From Catenuloplanes niger (GTDB lineage: Bacteria; Actinomycetota; Actinomycetes; Mycobacteriales; Micromonosporaceae): DNA of 64,000 bases. How positions within the stretch are numbered: position 1 is the stretch's first letter; every line of letters begins with the position of its first letter. The notes below the pieces were generated by a model. The model was not told the origin of the DNA, ran no database searches, and saw only the letters and a list, made by a program, of their open reading frames with translations. A program made the position numbers and the translations under genes. Of the stretch, positions 26,659 through 34,122 are shown in pieces. The stretch covers positions 6,519,001 through 6,583,000 of the forward strand of contig NZ_JAVDYC010000001.1 of assembly GCF_031458255.1 (NCBI RefSeq), read 5' to 3'.

Positions 26659-27921
26659 TCAGGGACGGCCGTCGGCACCGCACTTGATGATCGGGCGGAT
26701 GCAGTCGTTGACACGCCGCGCCATCTCCGCCTCGGGCCAGGCGTTGAAGAAGTCGCCGTGCATCGTGAACCCGCCGCCGGACGCGAGCCGCAGCCGTGCC
26801 GGGTCACCGTTGACCGGGTAGCGCAGCACCTGCCGGAGTTTCGGCACCGCGACCGGGTGCGTCGGCGGGCAGGCCTGGTTCACCGGGTAGGCCATGTGCG
26901 ACTTGTGGTCGGCCGAGTCGAGGTCCCGGCCGTTCCAGCACTGCGGGAAGTCCAGGTACGACTCGAGCATCGTGCCGGACGGGCAGTTCACGAAGTCGTG
27001 CGACGAGCCCACGTGCCCGGCGTGCAGGCAGGACCAGCGCGAGATCGTGTTGTCGTTCGGCCCGGTCGCCCGCGCGTTCCCGGCCACGATCCGCAGCCCG
27101 AGCGGGATCGGCTGGGTGTTCGCGATGATGTCGTTCCGCACGCCCTCACCCAGGTAGTAGAACGTGACGATGGTCGGCTCGACCGGCACGTTGTCCTGGT
27201 AGAGCGTCGGCACCCAGTACGAGCTCTTGTCCTCGCGCGGGTTGCAGGTGGTCTGCGAGTTGAGCAGGTCGGCCAGGTTCGTCATCGCGTTCGTCACGGT
27301 GGCGCCGAAGAAGCTGTGCATGTGCGACGCGCCGGGCAGCCCGGGGAAGATGATCGGGTCGTCCGGCAGCCGGTGCGAGTACGGGCAGTCGGCCAGGAAC
27401 TCCGCGACCCGCACCACGTTCGGCGGCAGTGACGTGGCCGGTGCGCCGCCCGCGCCGAACACCTCGAACTCCCAGAGCGAGACGCCGTACGCGGTGCCGC
27501 GCGCGGTGGTGTACACCCGCACGTACCGCCCGGTGCCGTTGACCGTGATGCTCTGGTTCCCGCCGGTCGCGTTCGCGGTGGTGTGCACCGTGGTCCACGC
27601 GGCGCCGTCCGTGCTGGTCTGGATCTGGAAGCCGCGGGCGTACGCGGCCTCCCAGGTCAGCGAGACGCGGGTGATCGTGGCGGACGCGCCCAGGTCGACG
27701 CGCAGCCACTGCGGGTCGGCGGCCGCGGACGACCAGCGGGTGCCGCCGTTGCCGTCCACGGCCGCGCTCGCCGGGAAGGCCGCGGACTCCGTGGACGAGG
27801 CCGCGGCGGTACGCCCCTGGGAGAGCAGTGCCTCGGCCGCGCTCGCGGTGGTGGTGGTGACGATCAGGTAGGTGCTCAGCAGGCCCAGCAACGCGACCCC
27901 GAGCGTGAGCGGACGTTTCAT
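26659..27921 (-). CDS. secreted DUF1996 protein with N-terminal F5/8-type (discoidin-like) domain
   Basis: 420 residues with a signal peptide (MKRPLTLGVALLGLLSTYLIV ... TASAAE). Residues about 30-155 form an F5/8 type C / CBM32-like domain: AVDGNGGTRWSSAAADPQW, LRVDLGASATITRVSL, QTSTDGAAWTTV, YVRVYTTAR. The remaining part is DUF1996: VAEFLADCPYSHRLPDDPI, PGASHMHSFFGA, DFPQCWNGRDLDSADHKSHMAY, with conserved His and Cys residues. DUF1996 proteins are secreted and associated with carbohydrate degradation in fungi and actinomycetes, but their chemistry is not settled. It begins 14 bases after the GH16 gene, hence the same operon. Confidence 0.88.
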   Translation of the reverse strand: MKRPLTLGVALLGLLSTYLIVTTTTASAAEALLSQGRTAAASSTESAAFPASAAVDGNGGTRWSSAAADPQWLRVDLGASATITRVSLTWEAAYARGFQIQTSTDGAAWTTVHTTANATGGNQSITVNGTGRYVRVYTTARGTAYGVSLWEFEVFGAGGAPATSLPPNVVRVAEFLADCPYSHRLPDDPIIFPGLPGASHMHSFFGATVTNAMTNLADLLNSQTTCNPREDKSSYWVPTLYQDNVPVEPTIVTFYYLGEGVRNDIIANTQPIPLGLRIVAGNARATGPNDNTISRWSCLHAGHVGSSHDFVNCPSGTMLESYLDFPQCWNGRDLDSADHKSHMAYPVNQACPPTHPVAVPKLRQVLRYPVNGDPARLRLASGGGFTMHGDFFNAWPEAEMARRVNDCIRPIIKCGADGRP

Positions 27922-27935
27922 GGCGGTGCCCTCCG

Positions 27936-29612
27936 TTACTGGTAGACGCGGACGTAGTCGACGTACATCCGGGACGGGAACGGTGTGGTGGCGTCCACCG
28001 GGCCGGGGAAGTCACCGCCGACCGCGAGGTTGAGGATCAGGTAGAACTGGTGGTCGAAGATCCACGGGCCACGAGTGGACTCGACCGTCGCCTTGTCGGC
28101 CGTGAAGACCAGCCGGCCGTCGAGGAAGAAGCGGATGCCCTTGCTGTCCCACTCCGCGGCCCAGACGTGGAAGTCCTGCGACAGGTCCACCGTGGCGTAC
28201 TTCAGCCCGTACCCGGCGGCACCGTTGTAGGCGGGGGCGTGCAGCGTGGAGTACGCCTCGGAGGTGTTGCGGCCGAGGACCTCCATGATGTCGATCTCGC
28301 CGTTGTACGGCCACGGCCGCCCGGTGAGGAAGTCCGCGCCCATCATCCAGAACGCCGGCCACAGCCCGTTGCCCTTCGGCACCTTGACCCGGGCCTCGAT
28401 CCGGCCGTACTGCACGTGGAACGTGTTGCCGGTGTTCATCCGGTGCGACGTGTAGTCGCGGCCGCCCGCGGTCTGCCGCCGTGCTTCGAGGACGAGCACG
28501 CCGTTGCCGTCGAGCGACACGTTCTCGTTGTTCGTGTAGTACTGGACCTCGTTGTTCTGCCCGGTGCCCGGGTCGACCCGCCACTTCGCCGGGTCCGGCT
28601 TGCCCCCCGCCGCGCCGGAGAACTCGTCGCTCCAGACCAGCCGGGTCGCGGGGAAGACCGGGTCGGCCGGCTGCGGCGGCAGCGGCGTCGGGTTGCCGCC
28701 GGTGCCGTACACCTGAAACTCGTAGATCGAGTAGCCGTAGCCGTTCGACCGCGCGGTGCCGTACATCCGCACGTACCGCCCGGTGCCGCTGACGGTCAGC
28801 GTCTCCTTGAAGCCGCGCCCGGCCGTGGTCGAGTAGATGCTGGTCCAGGCGTTGCCGTCGGCCGAGACCTGGATCTGGTACGCGGTGGCGTACGCCGGGT
28901 CCCACTGGAGCACGACGCGCTGGATCCGGGCGGTGGCGCCCAGGTCGACCGCGATCCAGCCGGGGTCCACCCAGCCGTTCGTGGTGCTGGTCGCCCACCG
29001 GCTGGCCGGGTCGTTGTCGAACGCCTTGTCCGGCGTGCACTCCCAGCAGCTGCCGTCGCTCTGACTGGTCGACGCGGTGCCCGGCTTCCGGTACGACAGC
29101 AGCGTGGGCGTGCCCGGCGCGGTGCCGCCCTCGCCGAACGCCTGGAACTCCCACAGCGAGACACCCCACGGCGTGGCCCGGGCCGTGGCGTGCAGTCGCA
29201 GGTAGCGCCCGGTGCCGGTGACCGCGATGCTCTGGTCGCCGCCGGCCGCGTTCGCCGCGCTGTGGATCGTGGTCCACGCGGTGCCGTCGGTGCTGGTCTG
29301 GAGCTGGAACGCGGTCGCGTACGCCGCCTCCCAGCGCAGCACGACCCGGCTGATCGCGACGGGTGTGCCGAGGTCGACGCGCAGCCACTGCGGGTCGGCC
29401 GCCGCGGACGACCAGCGGGTGCCGCCGTCACCGTCCACCGCGGAACTCGCGGGGAACGCCGCGGACTCGGTGGACGAGGCGGTGACCGGCCGTCCCTGGG
29501 ACAGCAGCGTCTCCGCGGCCTGGGCGGGCGGGCCGGTCACGACGAGGAAGCCGCCGAGCAGGGCGGCGACGGCGGCGGCGATCCCGGCCACGCGCCATCG
29601 GGGTGGGGACAT
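27936..29612 (-). CDS. secreted GH16 endo-beta-1,3-glucanase (laminarinase-like) with two F5/8-type domains
   Basis: 558 residues. After a signal peptide (MSPPRWRVAGIAAAVAALLG ... AQAAE) come two F5/8 type C-like carbohydrate-binding domains (about 33-165 and 165-300; each has a DGDGGTRW or FDNDPASRW block and YVRMYGTAR-type ends). A C-terminal GH16 domain follows (about 315-558). The catalytic motif is GEIDIMEVLG (nucleophile and acid Glu spaced E-I-D-I-M-E, the laminarinase pattern). Other GH16 segments are GRIEARVKVPKGNGLWPAFWMMG and WPYNGEIDIM. The first discoidin-like domain is nearly identical to that of the downstream DUF1996 protein, suggesting duplication. ATG 29612 follows GGAGGAG. 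Confidence 0.93.
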   Translation of the reverse strand: MSPPRWRVAGIAAAVAALLGGFLVVTGPPAQAAETLLSQGRPVTASSTESAAFPASSAVDGDGGTRWSSAAADPQWLRVDLGTPVAISRVVLRWEAAYATAFQLQTSTDGTAWTTIHSAANAAGGDQSIAVTGTGRYLRLHATARATPWGVSLWEFQAFGEGGTAPGTPTLLSYRKPGTASTSQSDGSCWECTPDKAFDNDPASRWATSTTNGWVDPGWIAVDLGATARIQRVVLQWDPAYATAYQIQVSADGNAWTSIYSTTAGRGFKETLTVSGTGRYVRMYGTARSNGYGYSIYEFQVYGTGGNPTPLPPQPADPVFPATRLVWSDEFSGAAGGKPDPAKWRVDPGTGQNNEVQYYTNNENVSLDGNGVLVLEARRQTAGGRDYTSHRMNTGNTFHVQYGRIEARVKVPKGNGLWPAFWMMGADFLTGRPWPYNGEIDIMEVLGRNTSEAYSTLHAPAYNGAAGYGLKYATVDLSQDFHVWAAEWDSKGIRFFLDGRLVFTADKATVESTRGPWIFDHQFYLILNLAVGGDFPGPVDATTPFPSRMYVDYVRVYQ

Positions 29613-29663
29613 GAGAACTCCTCCGGGGGCTACGGATGTCAACGGTGTTTCGGGCGTGTGTCG

Positions 29664-29675
29664 GAGAGCGCTCTC
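29664..29675. promoter_or_regulatory. LacI-type operator 1 upstream of the GH16 operon
   Basis: Perfect 12-bp palindrome GAGAGCGCTCTC, 52 bases upstream of the GH16 start codon. The core GAGCGCTC matches operators of CebR/BglR-like LacI repressors of actinomycetes. Confidence 0.65.
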
Positions 29676-29731
29676 TTGTTGAGTACTGTGACGCCGCACA
29701 CCGATCGTGTCAATAGTTGTAAGTCGATATC

Positions 29732-29745
29732 GGGGAGCGCTCTCC
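29732..29745. promoter_or_regulatory. LacI-type operator 2 upstream of the GH16 operon
   Basis: GGGGAGCGCTCTCC contains the 8-bp palindrome GAGCGCTC with nearly symmetric flanks, close to the CebR box TGGGAGCGCTCCCA. Centres of the two operators are about 69 bp apart, and looping or two promoters are possible. Confidence 0.65.
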
Positions 29746-29814
29746 CGTGCCCGTGCCGATGGGCTCGTGTCGATCGCGCTGCCGCCGGTCCGCTGGGCAG
29801 GCATCATTGCAGGC

Positions 29815-30846
29815 ATGGCTACCGAGTCGCAGCAGGGCGTCTACGTCAACCCCAAGGGCGAGTTCGACCGCGACCAGCGGTACATCACCACCCGGATCAC
29901 CCGCGACGGCCGCGAGGGCTGGCCGGTCGAAGCCGGCCGCTACCGCCTCGTCGTGAGCCGCGCCTGCCCGTGGGCGAACCGGTCGATCATCGTGCGCCGC
30001 CTCCTCGGCCTGGAGAACGTCATCTCGATGGGCGTCGCCGGCCCCACCCACGACGCGCGCAGCTGGACGTTCGACCTCGACCCGGGCGGCGTCGACCCGG
30101 TCCTCAAGATCGAGCGGTTGCAGGAGGCGTTCTTCGCGCGCGAGCCCGGCTACTCGCGCGGCATCACGGTCCCGGCCATCGTGGACGTCCCCACCGGTCA
30201 GGTCGTCACGAACGACTTCGCCCAGATCACGCTGGACATGTCACTGGAGTGGGCGGAGTTCCACCGGCCCGGTGCGCCGGCGCTCTACCCGGAGGACCTG
30301 CGCGCGGAGATCGACGAGGTCAACCGCCGGGTCTTCACGGAGGTCAACAACGGCGTCTACCGATGTGGCTTCGCCGGCACCCAGGAGGCGTACGAGTCCG
30401 CCTACACCCGGCTCTTCGACGCGCTCGACTGGCTGTCCGGCCGGCTGGAGTCCCAGCGCTTCCTGGTCGGCGACACGATCACCGAGGCCGACGTCCGGCT
30501 CTTCACCACGCTGGCCCGCTTCGACGCCGTCTACCACGGCCACTTCAAGTGCAACCGGGGCAAGCTCACCGAGATGCCGGTCCTGTGGGCCTACGCCCGC
30601 GACCTCTTCCAGACCCCCGGGTTCGGCGACACCACCGACTTCGTGCACATCAAGCGCCACTACTACGAGGTCCACCGCGACATCAACCCCACCGGCATCG
30701 TCCCCGCCGGCCCCGACCTCACCAACTGGCTCACCCCGCACGGCCGCGAGTCGCTGGGCGGTCGCCCCTTCGGCGACGGCACCCCGCCCGGCCCGCCCGC
30801 CCCGGCCGAGACGGTCCCGGCGGGCCACAACCCGCTGTCCGCCTGA
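29815..30846 (+). CDS. glutathionyl-hydroquinone reductase-like GST family protein (Xi class)
   Basis: 343 residues. The thioredoxin-fold active site is VVSRACPWANRSII (Cys in CPWA), diagnostic of Xi-class GSTs (YqjG/PcpF-like) that reduce thiol-conjugated hydroquinones. Further family marks are WTFD, GITVPAIVDVPTGQVVTNDF and the C-terminal helical part RLFTTLARFDAVYHGHFKCNR with HIKRHYYEVHRDINPTGIVP. Actinomycetes use mycothiol instead of glutathione, so the thiol partner is likely different. ATG 29815 was selected because homology starts there; upstream codons run through the operator region. Confidence 0.88.
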   Translation: MATESQQGVYVNPKGEFDRDQRYITTRITRDGREGWPVEAGRYRLVVSRACPWANRSIIVRRLLGLENVISMGVAGPTHDARSWTFDLDPGGVDPVLKIERLQEAFFAREPGYSRGITVPAIVDVPTGQVVTNDFAQITLDMSLEWAEFHRPGAPALYPEDLRAEIDEVNRRVFTEVNNGVYRCGFAGTQEAYESAYTRLFDALDWLSGRLESQRFLVGDTITEADVRLFTTLARFDAVYHGHFKCNRGKLTEMPVLWAYARDLFQTPGFGDTTDFVHIKRHYYEVHRDINPTGIVPAGPDLTNWLTPHGRESLGGRPFGDGTPPGPPAPAETVPAGHNPLSA

Positions 30847-30895
30847 CCGGCGTCGCGTCAAGGCTTCGGGCCGAACGGCTGCCGCCGGGACGCGG

Positions 30896-30936
30896 GCGGC
30901 TCCCGTGCCGCCGCTCCGGGGCGGCACGGGAGCCGC
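30896..30936. terminator. strong intrinsic terminator after the GST-like gene
   Basis: A perfect 17-bp stem (30896-30912 with 30920-30936) closes a 7-base loop GCTCCGG, 50 bases after the stop. It lies between convergent genes and could serve both. Confidence 0.85.
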
Positions 30937-30945
30937 GGTCCACGC

Positions 30946-31030
30946 CGGAACCCGCAGGGAGGAGCGCCGGCGACGACCGGTGCCCGCGGGAGCACGCCCG
31001 GAGCGGCCACGCCGGAAGCGGGAAATGGGA
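30946..31030 (+). repeat. dispersed intergenic repeat, copy A
   Basis: A segment of about 80 bp with the blocks GCAGGGAGGAGCGCC, GCGACGACCGGTGCCCGCGG, GAGCA and CGCCGGAAGCGGGAAA. The same blocks in the same order recur at 51581-51661, 33301-33385 (inverted) and 43606-43705 (inverted). This copy lies between the convergent GST-like and DUF3307 genes. Confidence 0.85.
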
Positions 31031-31070
31031 CTCGCTCGTGGCATCGGTATCCACGCGGGCGGCCCGGACG

Positions 31071-31511
31071 CTAGAGCCGGGCCATCAGCAGCGCGGAGAT
31101 CAGCAGGCAGGCCCAGTGCAGCGACTGGTCCGCGACGTACATGCCGCACACCGGCGTGGTCTGATCCGCGAACTCCCGCGAGCCGGTGTGCTGCAGCACC
31201 AGCCGCACCACCGCCCGTCGATCGAGAACCGCGTGCGTGACCACGCTGAACAGCAGCCCCGCGGTGACCCCCAGCCAGGTGAGCTGAAGCTGCAGCGCCC
31301 ATGCGGTCACGAACAGGACCGCACCGACCGTGACGTGGTACGCGGCCAGGTGGCCGAGCATGGCCGTGACCGCGGCCCGGCCCCGGCCCGCCTTGTTGGA
31401 CGCCTGGTGGTCGGTCTGCATCACGTGATCGCCTAGCTGGTGACCCACGATCAACGCCAGCAACGTGACCACGAACGTCAGCTGCTGCGCGACTAGCGGG
31501 TACTCGATCAT
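31071..31511 (-). CDS. DUF3307-like integral membrane protein
   Basis: 146 residues with about four membrane helices. The motif LIVGHQLGDHVMQTDHQASNK and the downstream LGHLAAYHVTV and VTHAVLDRR segments match the DUF3307 pattern (G-H-x-x-x-D-x-x-x-Q-T-D). Conserved His and Asp residues within or near the membrane suggest a metal or catalytic site, but no reaction is known. The ATG at 31511 begins MIEYPLVAQQ. Convergent with the GST-like gene across the terminator and repeat copy A. Confidence 0.65.
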   Translation of the reverse strand: MIEYPLVAQQLTFVVTLLALIVGHQLGDHVMQTDHQASNKAGRGRAAVTAMLGHLAAYHVTVGAVLFVTAWALQLQLTWLGVTAGLLFSVVTHAVLDRRAVVRLVLQHTGSREFADQTTPVCGMYVADQSLHWACLLISALLMARL

Positions 31512-31702
31512 GAAAGGGGGCCCTTCCGCCGGGTGAGCACATCGTCCGCGCTCCGGCTCGACAGTGCTGCGCACCATCCGACACTCGTTACAAATGTGGC
31601 GAACATCGCGTAATGCCCGAGATCAAGACACCGCTACGTTTCGGCCGGATTTCGTCGAGGGTATAGAGGGCGACCCATTCCCGCAGCGCGAAAGGGACCG
31701 CC

Positions 31703-33124
31703 GTGACCGAGACCGCAGCCGGTCGATTTCCGGCACGCCACCTGCCCCCGGTCGTAGTCAGGGAGCTGCCGCCACCACCCTCGTCGGCCCGGCGGGTGAT
31801 CGGGCCCGGAGTAGTAGCCGCGGGCGTCGGCCTCGCATCGGGCGAGTTCGTGCTCTTCCCATATATAGCCTCGCAGGTCGGGCTCGTCTTCCTGTGGGCC
31901 GCCGCTGTCGGCATCGTGACGCAGTGGTTCCTCAACATGGAGATCGAGCGGTACACCCTGGCCACCGGGGAGACCGCCCTCACCGGATTCTCCCGCTTCT
32001 GGCGGCACTGGGGCCTGGTCTTCGCGATCATGGTGTACTTCGCGAACCTCTGGCCCGGCTGGGCGACCAGCTCCGCCACGATGATCACCTACCTGTTCGG
32101 CGGCCGGGCCAGCTGGATAGCGATCGGCATGCTGGTGCTGATCGGCGTCACGCTCACGCTCGCGCCGGTCATCTACACGGCGCTGGAACGGATCGAAGGC
32201 CTCAAGGTCATCCTGGTCGGACTGTTCATCGTGGTGGCGATCGTCTTCGCGATCACCGCGGACGCCTGGGCCGAACTGCCGTCCACCGTCACCTCACCCG
32301 AGTTCCCGACCGAGCTCGGGTTCGCGCTGATGCTCTCCGCGCTGGTCTTCGCGGGCGCCGGCGGCGGTCAGAACCTGTGCCAGTCGAACTGGATCCGGGA
32401 CAAGCGCTACGGCATGGGCTCCTACGTCCCCCGCCTGGTCAGCCCGCTCACCGGCGCCGAGGAGGCCGCACCGTCCACCGGGTTCATCTTCGAGCCCACC
32501 GACGAGAACATGACCCGCTGGCGCCGCTGGTGGAAACTGGCCAACCAGGAGCAGGCGCTCACGTTCGGTCTCATCTCGTTCGTCACGATCACGCTGATGT
32601 CGCTGCTGGCGTACTCGACGGTGTACGGGACGCCGGGGCTGGCGAACAGCGTGGAGTTCCTCAGGATCGAGGGTGAGGCGCTCAAGTCCACGGTCGGCGG
32701 ATGGTTCGGGACGCTGTTCTGGGCGATCGGCGCGCTGTCGCTGTTCGCCGCGGCCATGGGCATCGTCGACTACACCAGCCGGCTGGCGGCCGACGTGCTC
32801 AAGACGTCCTACCTGCGCGGCCGGTCGGAGAACCGGATCTACTTCGCGCTGGTCTGGGGCCTGGTCGCGATCGGCATCGTCATCCTGCTCGCCGGCCTCG
32901 ACCAGCCGCTGCCGCTCCTGGTGATCGCGGCGTGCGTGGGCGGGCTGATGATGTTCGTGTACTCGATGCTGCTGTTGCTGCTCAACCGCCGCGTCCTGCC
33001 GCCGGAGATCCGCCCGCGGGCGGTGCGGGTGGCGGCGCTGATCTGGTCGGTCCTGCTCTTCGGCGTCTTCTCCGCCCTGACGCTGTGGCAGCAGGGCAGC
33101 CGACTGATCGAGTGGCTCTCCTAG
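31703..33124 (+). CDS. Nramp-like divalent metal transporter homologue
   Basis: 473 residues and about 11 membrane helices. The start of helix 1 is IGPGVVAAGVGLASGEFVL, so the DPGN metal-binding motif of true Nramp proteins is replaced by ASGEF. Helix 6 (ALMLSALVFAGAGGGQNLC) also lacks the usual MPHN. The fold and topology still match Nramp/APC proteins, so it may move another ion, Mg2+ (as NRMT proteins do), or an organic solute. GTG 31703 follows GAAAGGGA. The final TAG forms the first bases of a 164-bp element with terminal inverted repeats. Confidence 0.75.
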   Translation: MTETAAGRFPARHLPPVVVRELPPPPSSARRVIGPGVVAAGVGLASGEFVLFPYIASQVGLVFLWAAAVGIVTQWFLNMEIERYTLATGETALTGFSRFWRHWGLVFAIMVYFANLWPGWATSSATMITYLFGGRASWIAIGMLVLIGVTLTLAPVIYTALERIEGLKVILVGLFIVVAIVFAITADAWAELPSTVTSPEFPTELGFALMLSALVFAGAGGGQNLCQSNWIRDKRYGMGSYVPRLVSPLTGAEEAAPSTGFIFEPTDENMTRWRRWWKLANQEQALTFGLISFVTITLMSLLAYSTVYGTPGLANSVEFLRIEGEALKSTVGGWFGTLFWAIGALSLFAAAMGIVDYTSRLAADVLKTSYLRGRSENRIYFALVWGLVAIGIVILLAGLDQPLPLLVIAACVGGLMMFVYSMLLLLLNRRVLPPEIRPRAVRVAALIWSVLLFGVFSALTLWQQGSRLIEWLS

Positions 33125-33287
33125 GCCCTGTATCGACGTGGATGGCCGGGCTGCGGCGAGGCCCAGGCGCCGCCCGGCCGCACGTCACAAAAGCCCACAT
33201 ACAACACCGGTATGAGGGCTTCCGCGCCGCGCACCCGGACGACACCTGGACCGCGCCTCGCTCCGACCCCCACTTCGATACAGGGCC
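33124..33287. repeat. 164-bp MITE-like element with 18-bp terminal inverted repeats
   Basis: Left arm GGCCCTGTATCGACGTGG (33124-33141) and right arm CCACTTCGATACAGGGCC (33270-33287) pair at 17 of 18 positions. Inside is a GC-rich hairpin (33146-33179). No ORF of substance and no clear target duplication. It abuts the stop codon of the transporter gene. It could be a non-autonomous mobile element or an oversized termination structure. Confidence 0.6.
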
Positions 33288-33300
33288 TGGAACCAATTGA

Positions 33301-33385
33301 TGGTCCCGCTCCCGGCGACCCCGGTCCCGCATGCTCCCGCGGGCCACGGTCGTCGCTGGCGCTCCTCCCTGCCGGTCCCGGCCCG
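33301..33385 (-). repeat. dispersed intergenic repeat, copy C (inverted)
   Basis: Reverse complement contains GCAGGGAGGAGCGCC, AGCGACGACCG, GCCCGCGGGAGCATG and CCGGGAGCGGGA, in the order of copies A and B. It lies in the 439-bp gap between the convergent Nramp-like and YggT genes (33125-33563). That gap also holds the MITE-like element and a terminator but no gene. Confidence 0.8.
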
Positions 33386-33507
33386 GCTCTCCCGGCTCCC
33401 TCGCCGCCCGAACGGCGGCGGGGGAGCCGGCGCCGTCCACGGGCGGCAGTCGCCGTGGTGAAGCGGGATCGGTCGTGTCCGGCGACGGGGAACCGCAGCA
33501 CGACAAT

Positions 33508-33540
33508 GGCCCGGGGCGGAGACGGCCTCCGCCCCGGGCC
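33508..33540 (-). terminator. intrinsic terminator of the YggT gene
   Basis: A perfect 14-bp stem (GGCCCGGGGCGGAG / CTCCGCCCCGGGCC) with loop ACGGC, 23 bases past the stop at 33564. Confidence 0.8.
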
Positions 33541-33563
33541 GACCCGACCCCGGGGAACGTCCG

Positions 33564-33830
33564 TCAGATGATGGCCTGGAGCAGGACGACGACGGCGAAG
33601 ACCACGATGAACGACAGGTCGATGCCGACGGCGCCGAAGCGGACCGGCGGGAGGAGCTTGCGGACCGGCGCCAGGACCGGCTCGGTGACCGTGTGCACGA
33701 CGCGGGTGGCGCGGTCACGGAAGGAACCAGGCATCGACGGTCCGGCCAGCACGGTGCTCCAGTCGAGCAGGGCGCGCGCGATGAGCAGGAACTGGAACAG
33801 CAGCAGAACGGTGCTGATCAGGGCGAGCAT
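33564..33830 (-). CDS. YggT family membrane protein
   Basis: 88 residues with two membrane helices (LISTVLLLFQFLLIARALLDW and IDLSFIVVFAVVVLLQAII). Between them is the conserved segment RVVHTVTEPVLAPVRKLLPP, which is the YggT signature. YggT proteins in Gram-positives are usually encoded near sepF/divIVA and are linked to cell division or osmotic tolerance. Here the gene stands alone. The ATG follows GGAGGT. Upstream on the same strand is the 29-bp tandem array. Confidence 0.88.
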   Translation of the reverse strand: MLALISTVLLLFQFLLIARALLDWSTVLAGPSMPGSFRDRATRVVHTVTEPVLAPVRKLLPPVRFGAVGIDLSFIVVFAVVVLLQAII

Positions 33831-33935
33831 GGTGACCTCCTGGGTGCGTCACCCAAGAGTGCGGTAATTTCCTGAAGGTCGGCTGTGTGCCGGGCTGAGC
33901 ATGCGCTGTGAGCTGCGCACACACCCGAATCGCGC

Positions 33936-34109
33936 GGACCGCGCGCGCCCGGGAAGCCCAGCGCGGACCGCGCGTGCCCGGGAAGCCCAGCGCGGACCGC
34001 GCGCGCCCGGGAAGCCCAGCGCGGACCGCGCGCGCCCGGGAAGCCCAGCGCGGACCGCGCGCGCCCGGGAAGCCCAGCGCGGACCGCGCACGCCCGGGAA
34101 GCCCCGCGC
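33936..34109. repeat. 6 x 29-bp tandem repeat array
   Basis: The period of exactly 29 is shown by GGACC at 33936, 33965, 33994, 34023, 34052 and 34081. The unit is GGACCGCGCGCGCCCGGGAA followed by GCCCAGCGC. Copies differ at one or two bases (GCGTGCC, GCACGCC). It lies between two minus-strand genes (PemK-like and YggT). There are no spacers, so it is a minisatellite and not a CRISPR array. The remainder of 33831-34122 holds nothing else recognisable. Confidence 0.95.
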
Positions 34110-34122
34110 GGCGCCGGGTGGG

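Noticed and set aside
28050-31436. 1128-codon plus-strand ORF
   Set aside because: Antisense to the GH16 gene and out of frame with the GST-like gene; no coding features.
33936-34109. CRISPR array
   Set aside because: 29-bp repeats are contiguous with no spacers, and no cas genes are present.
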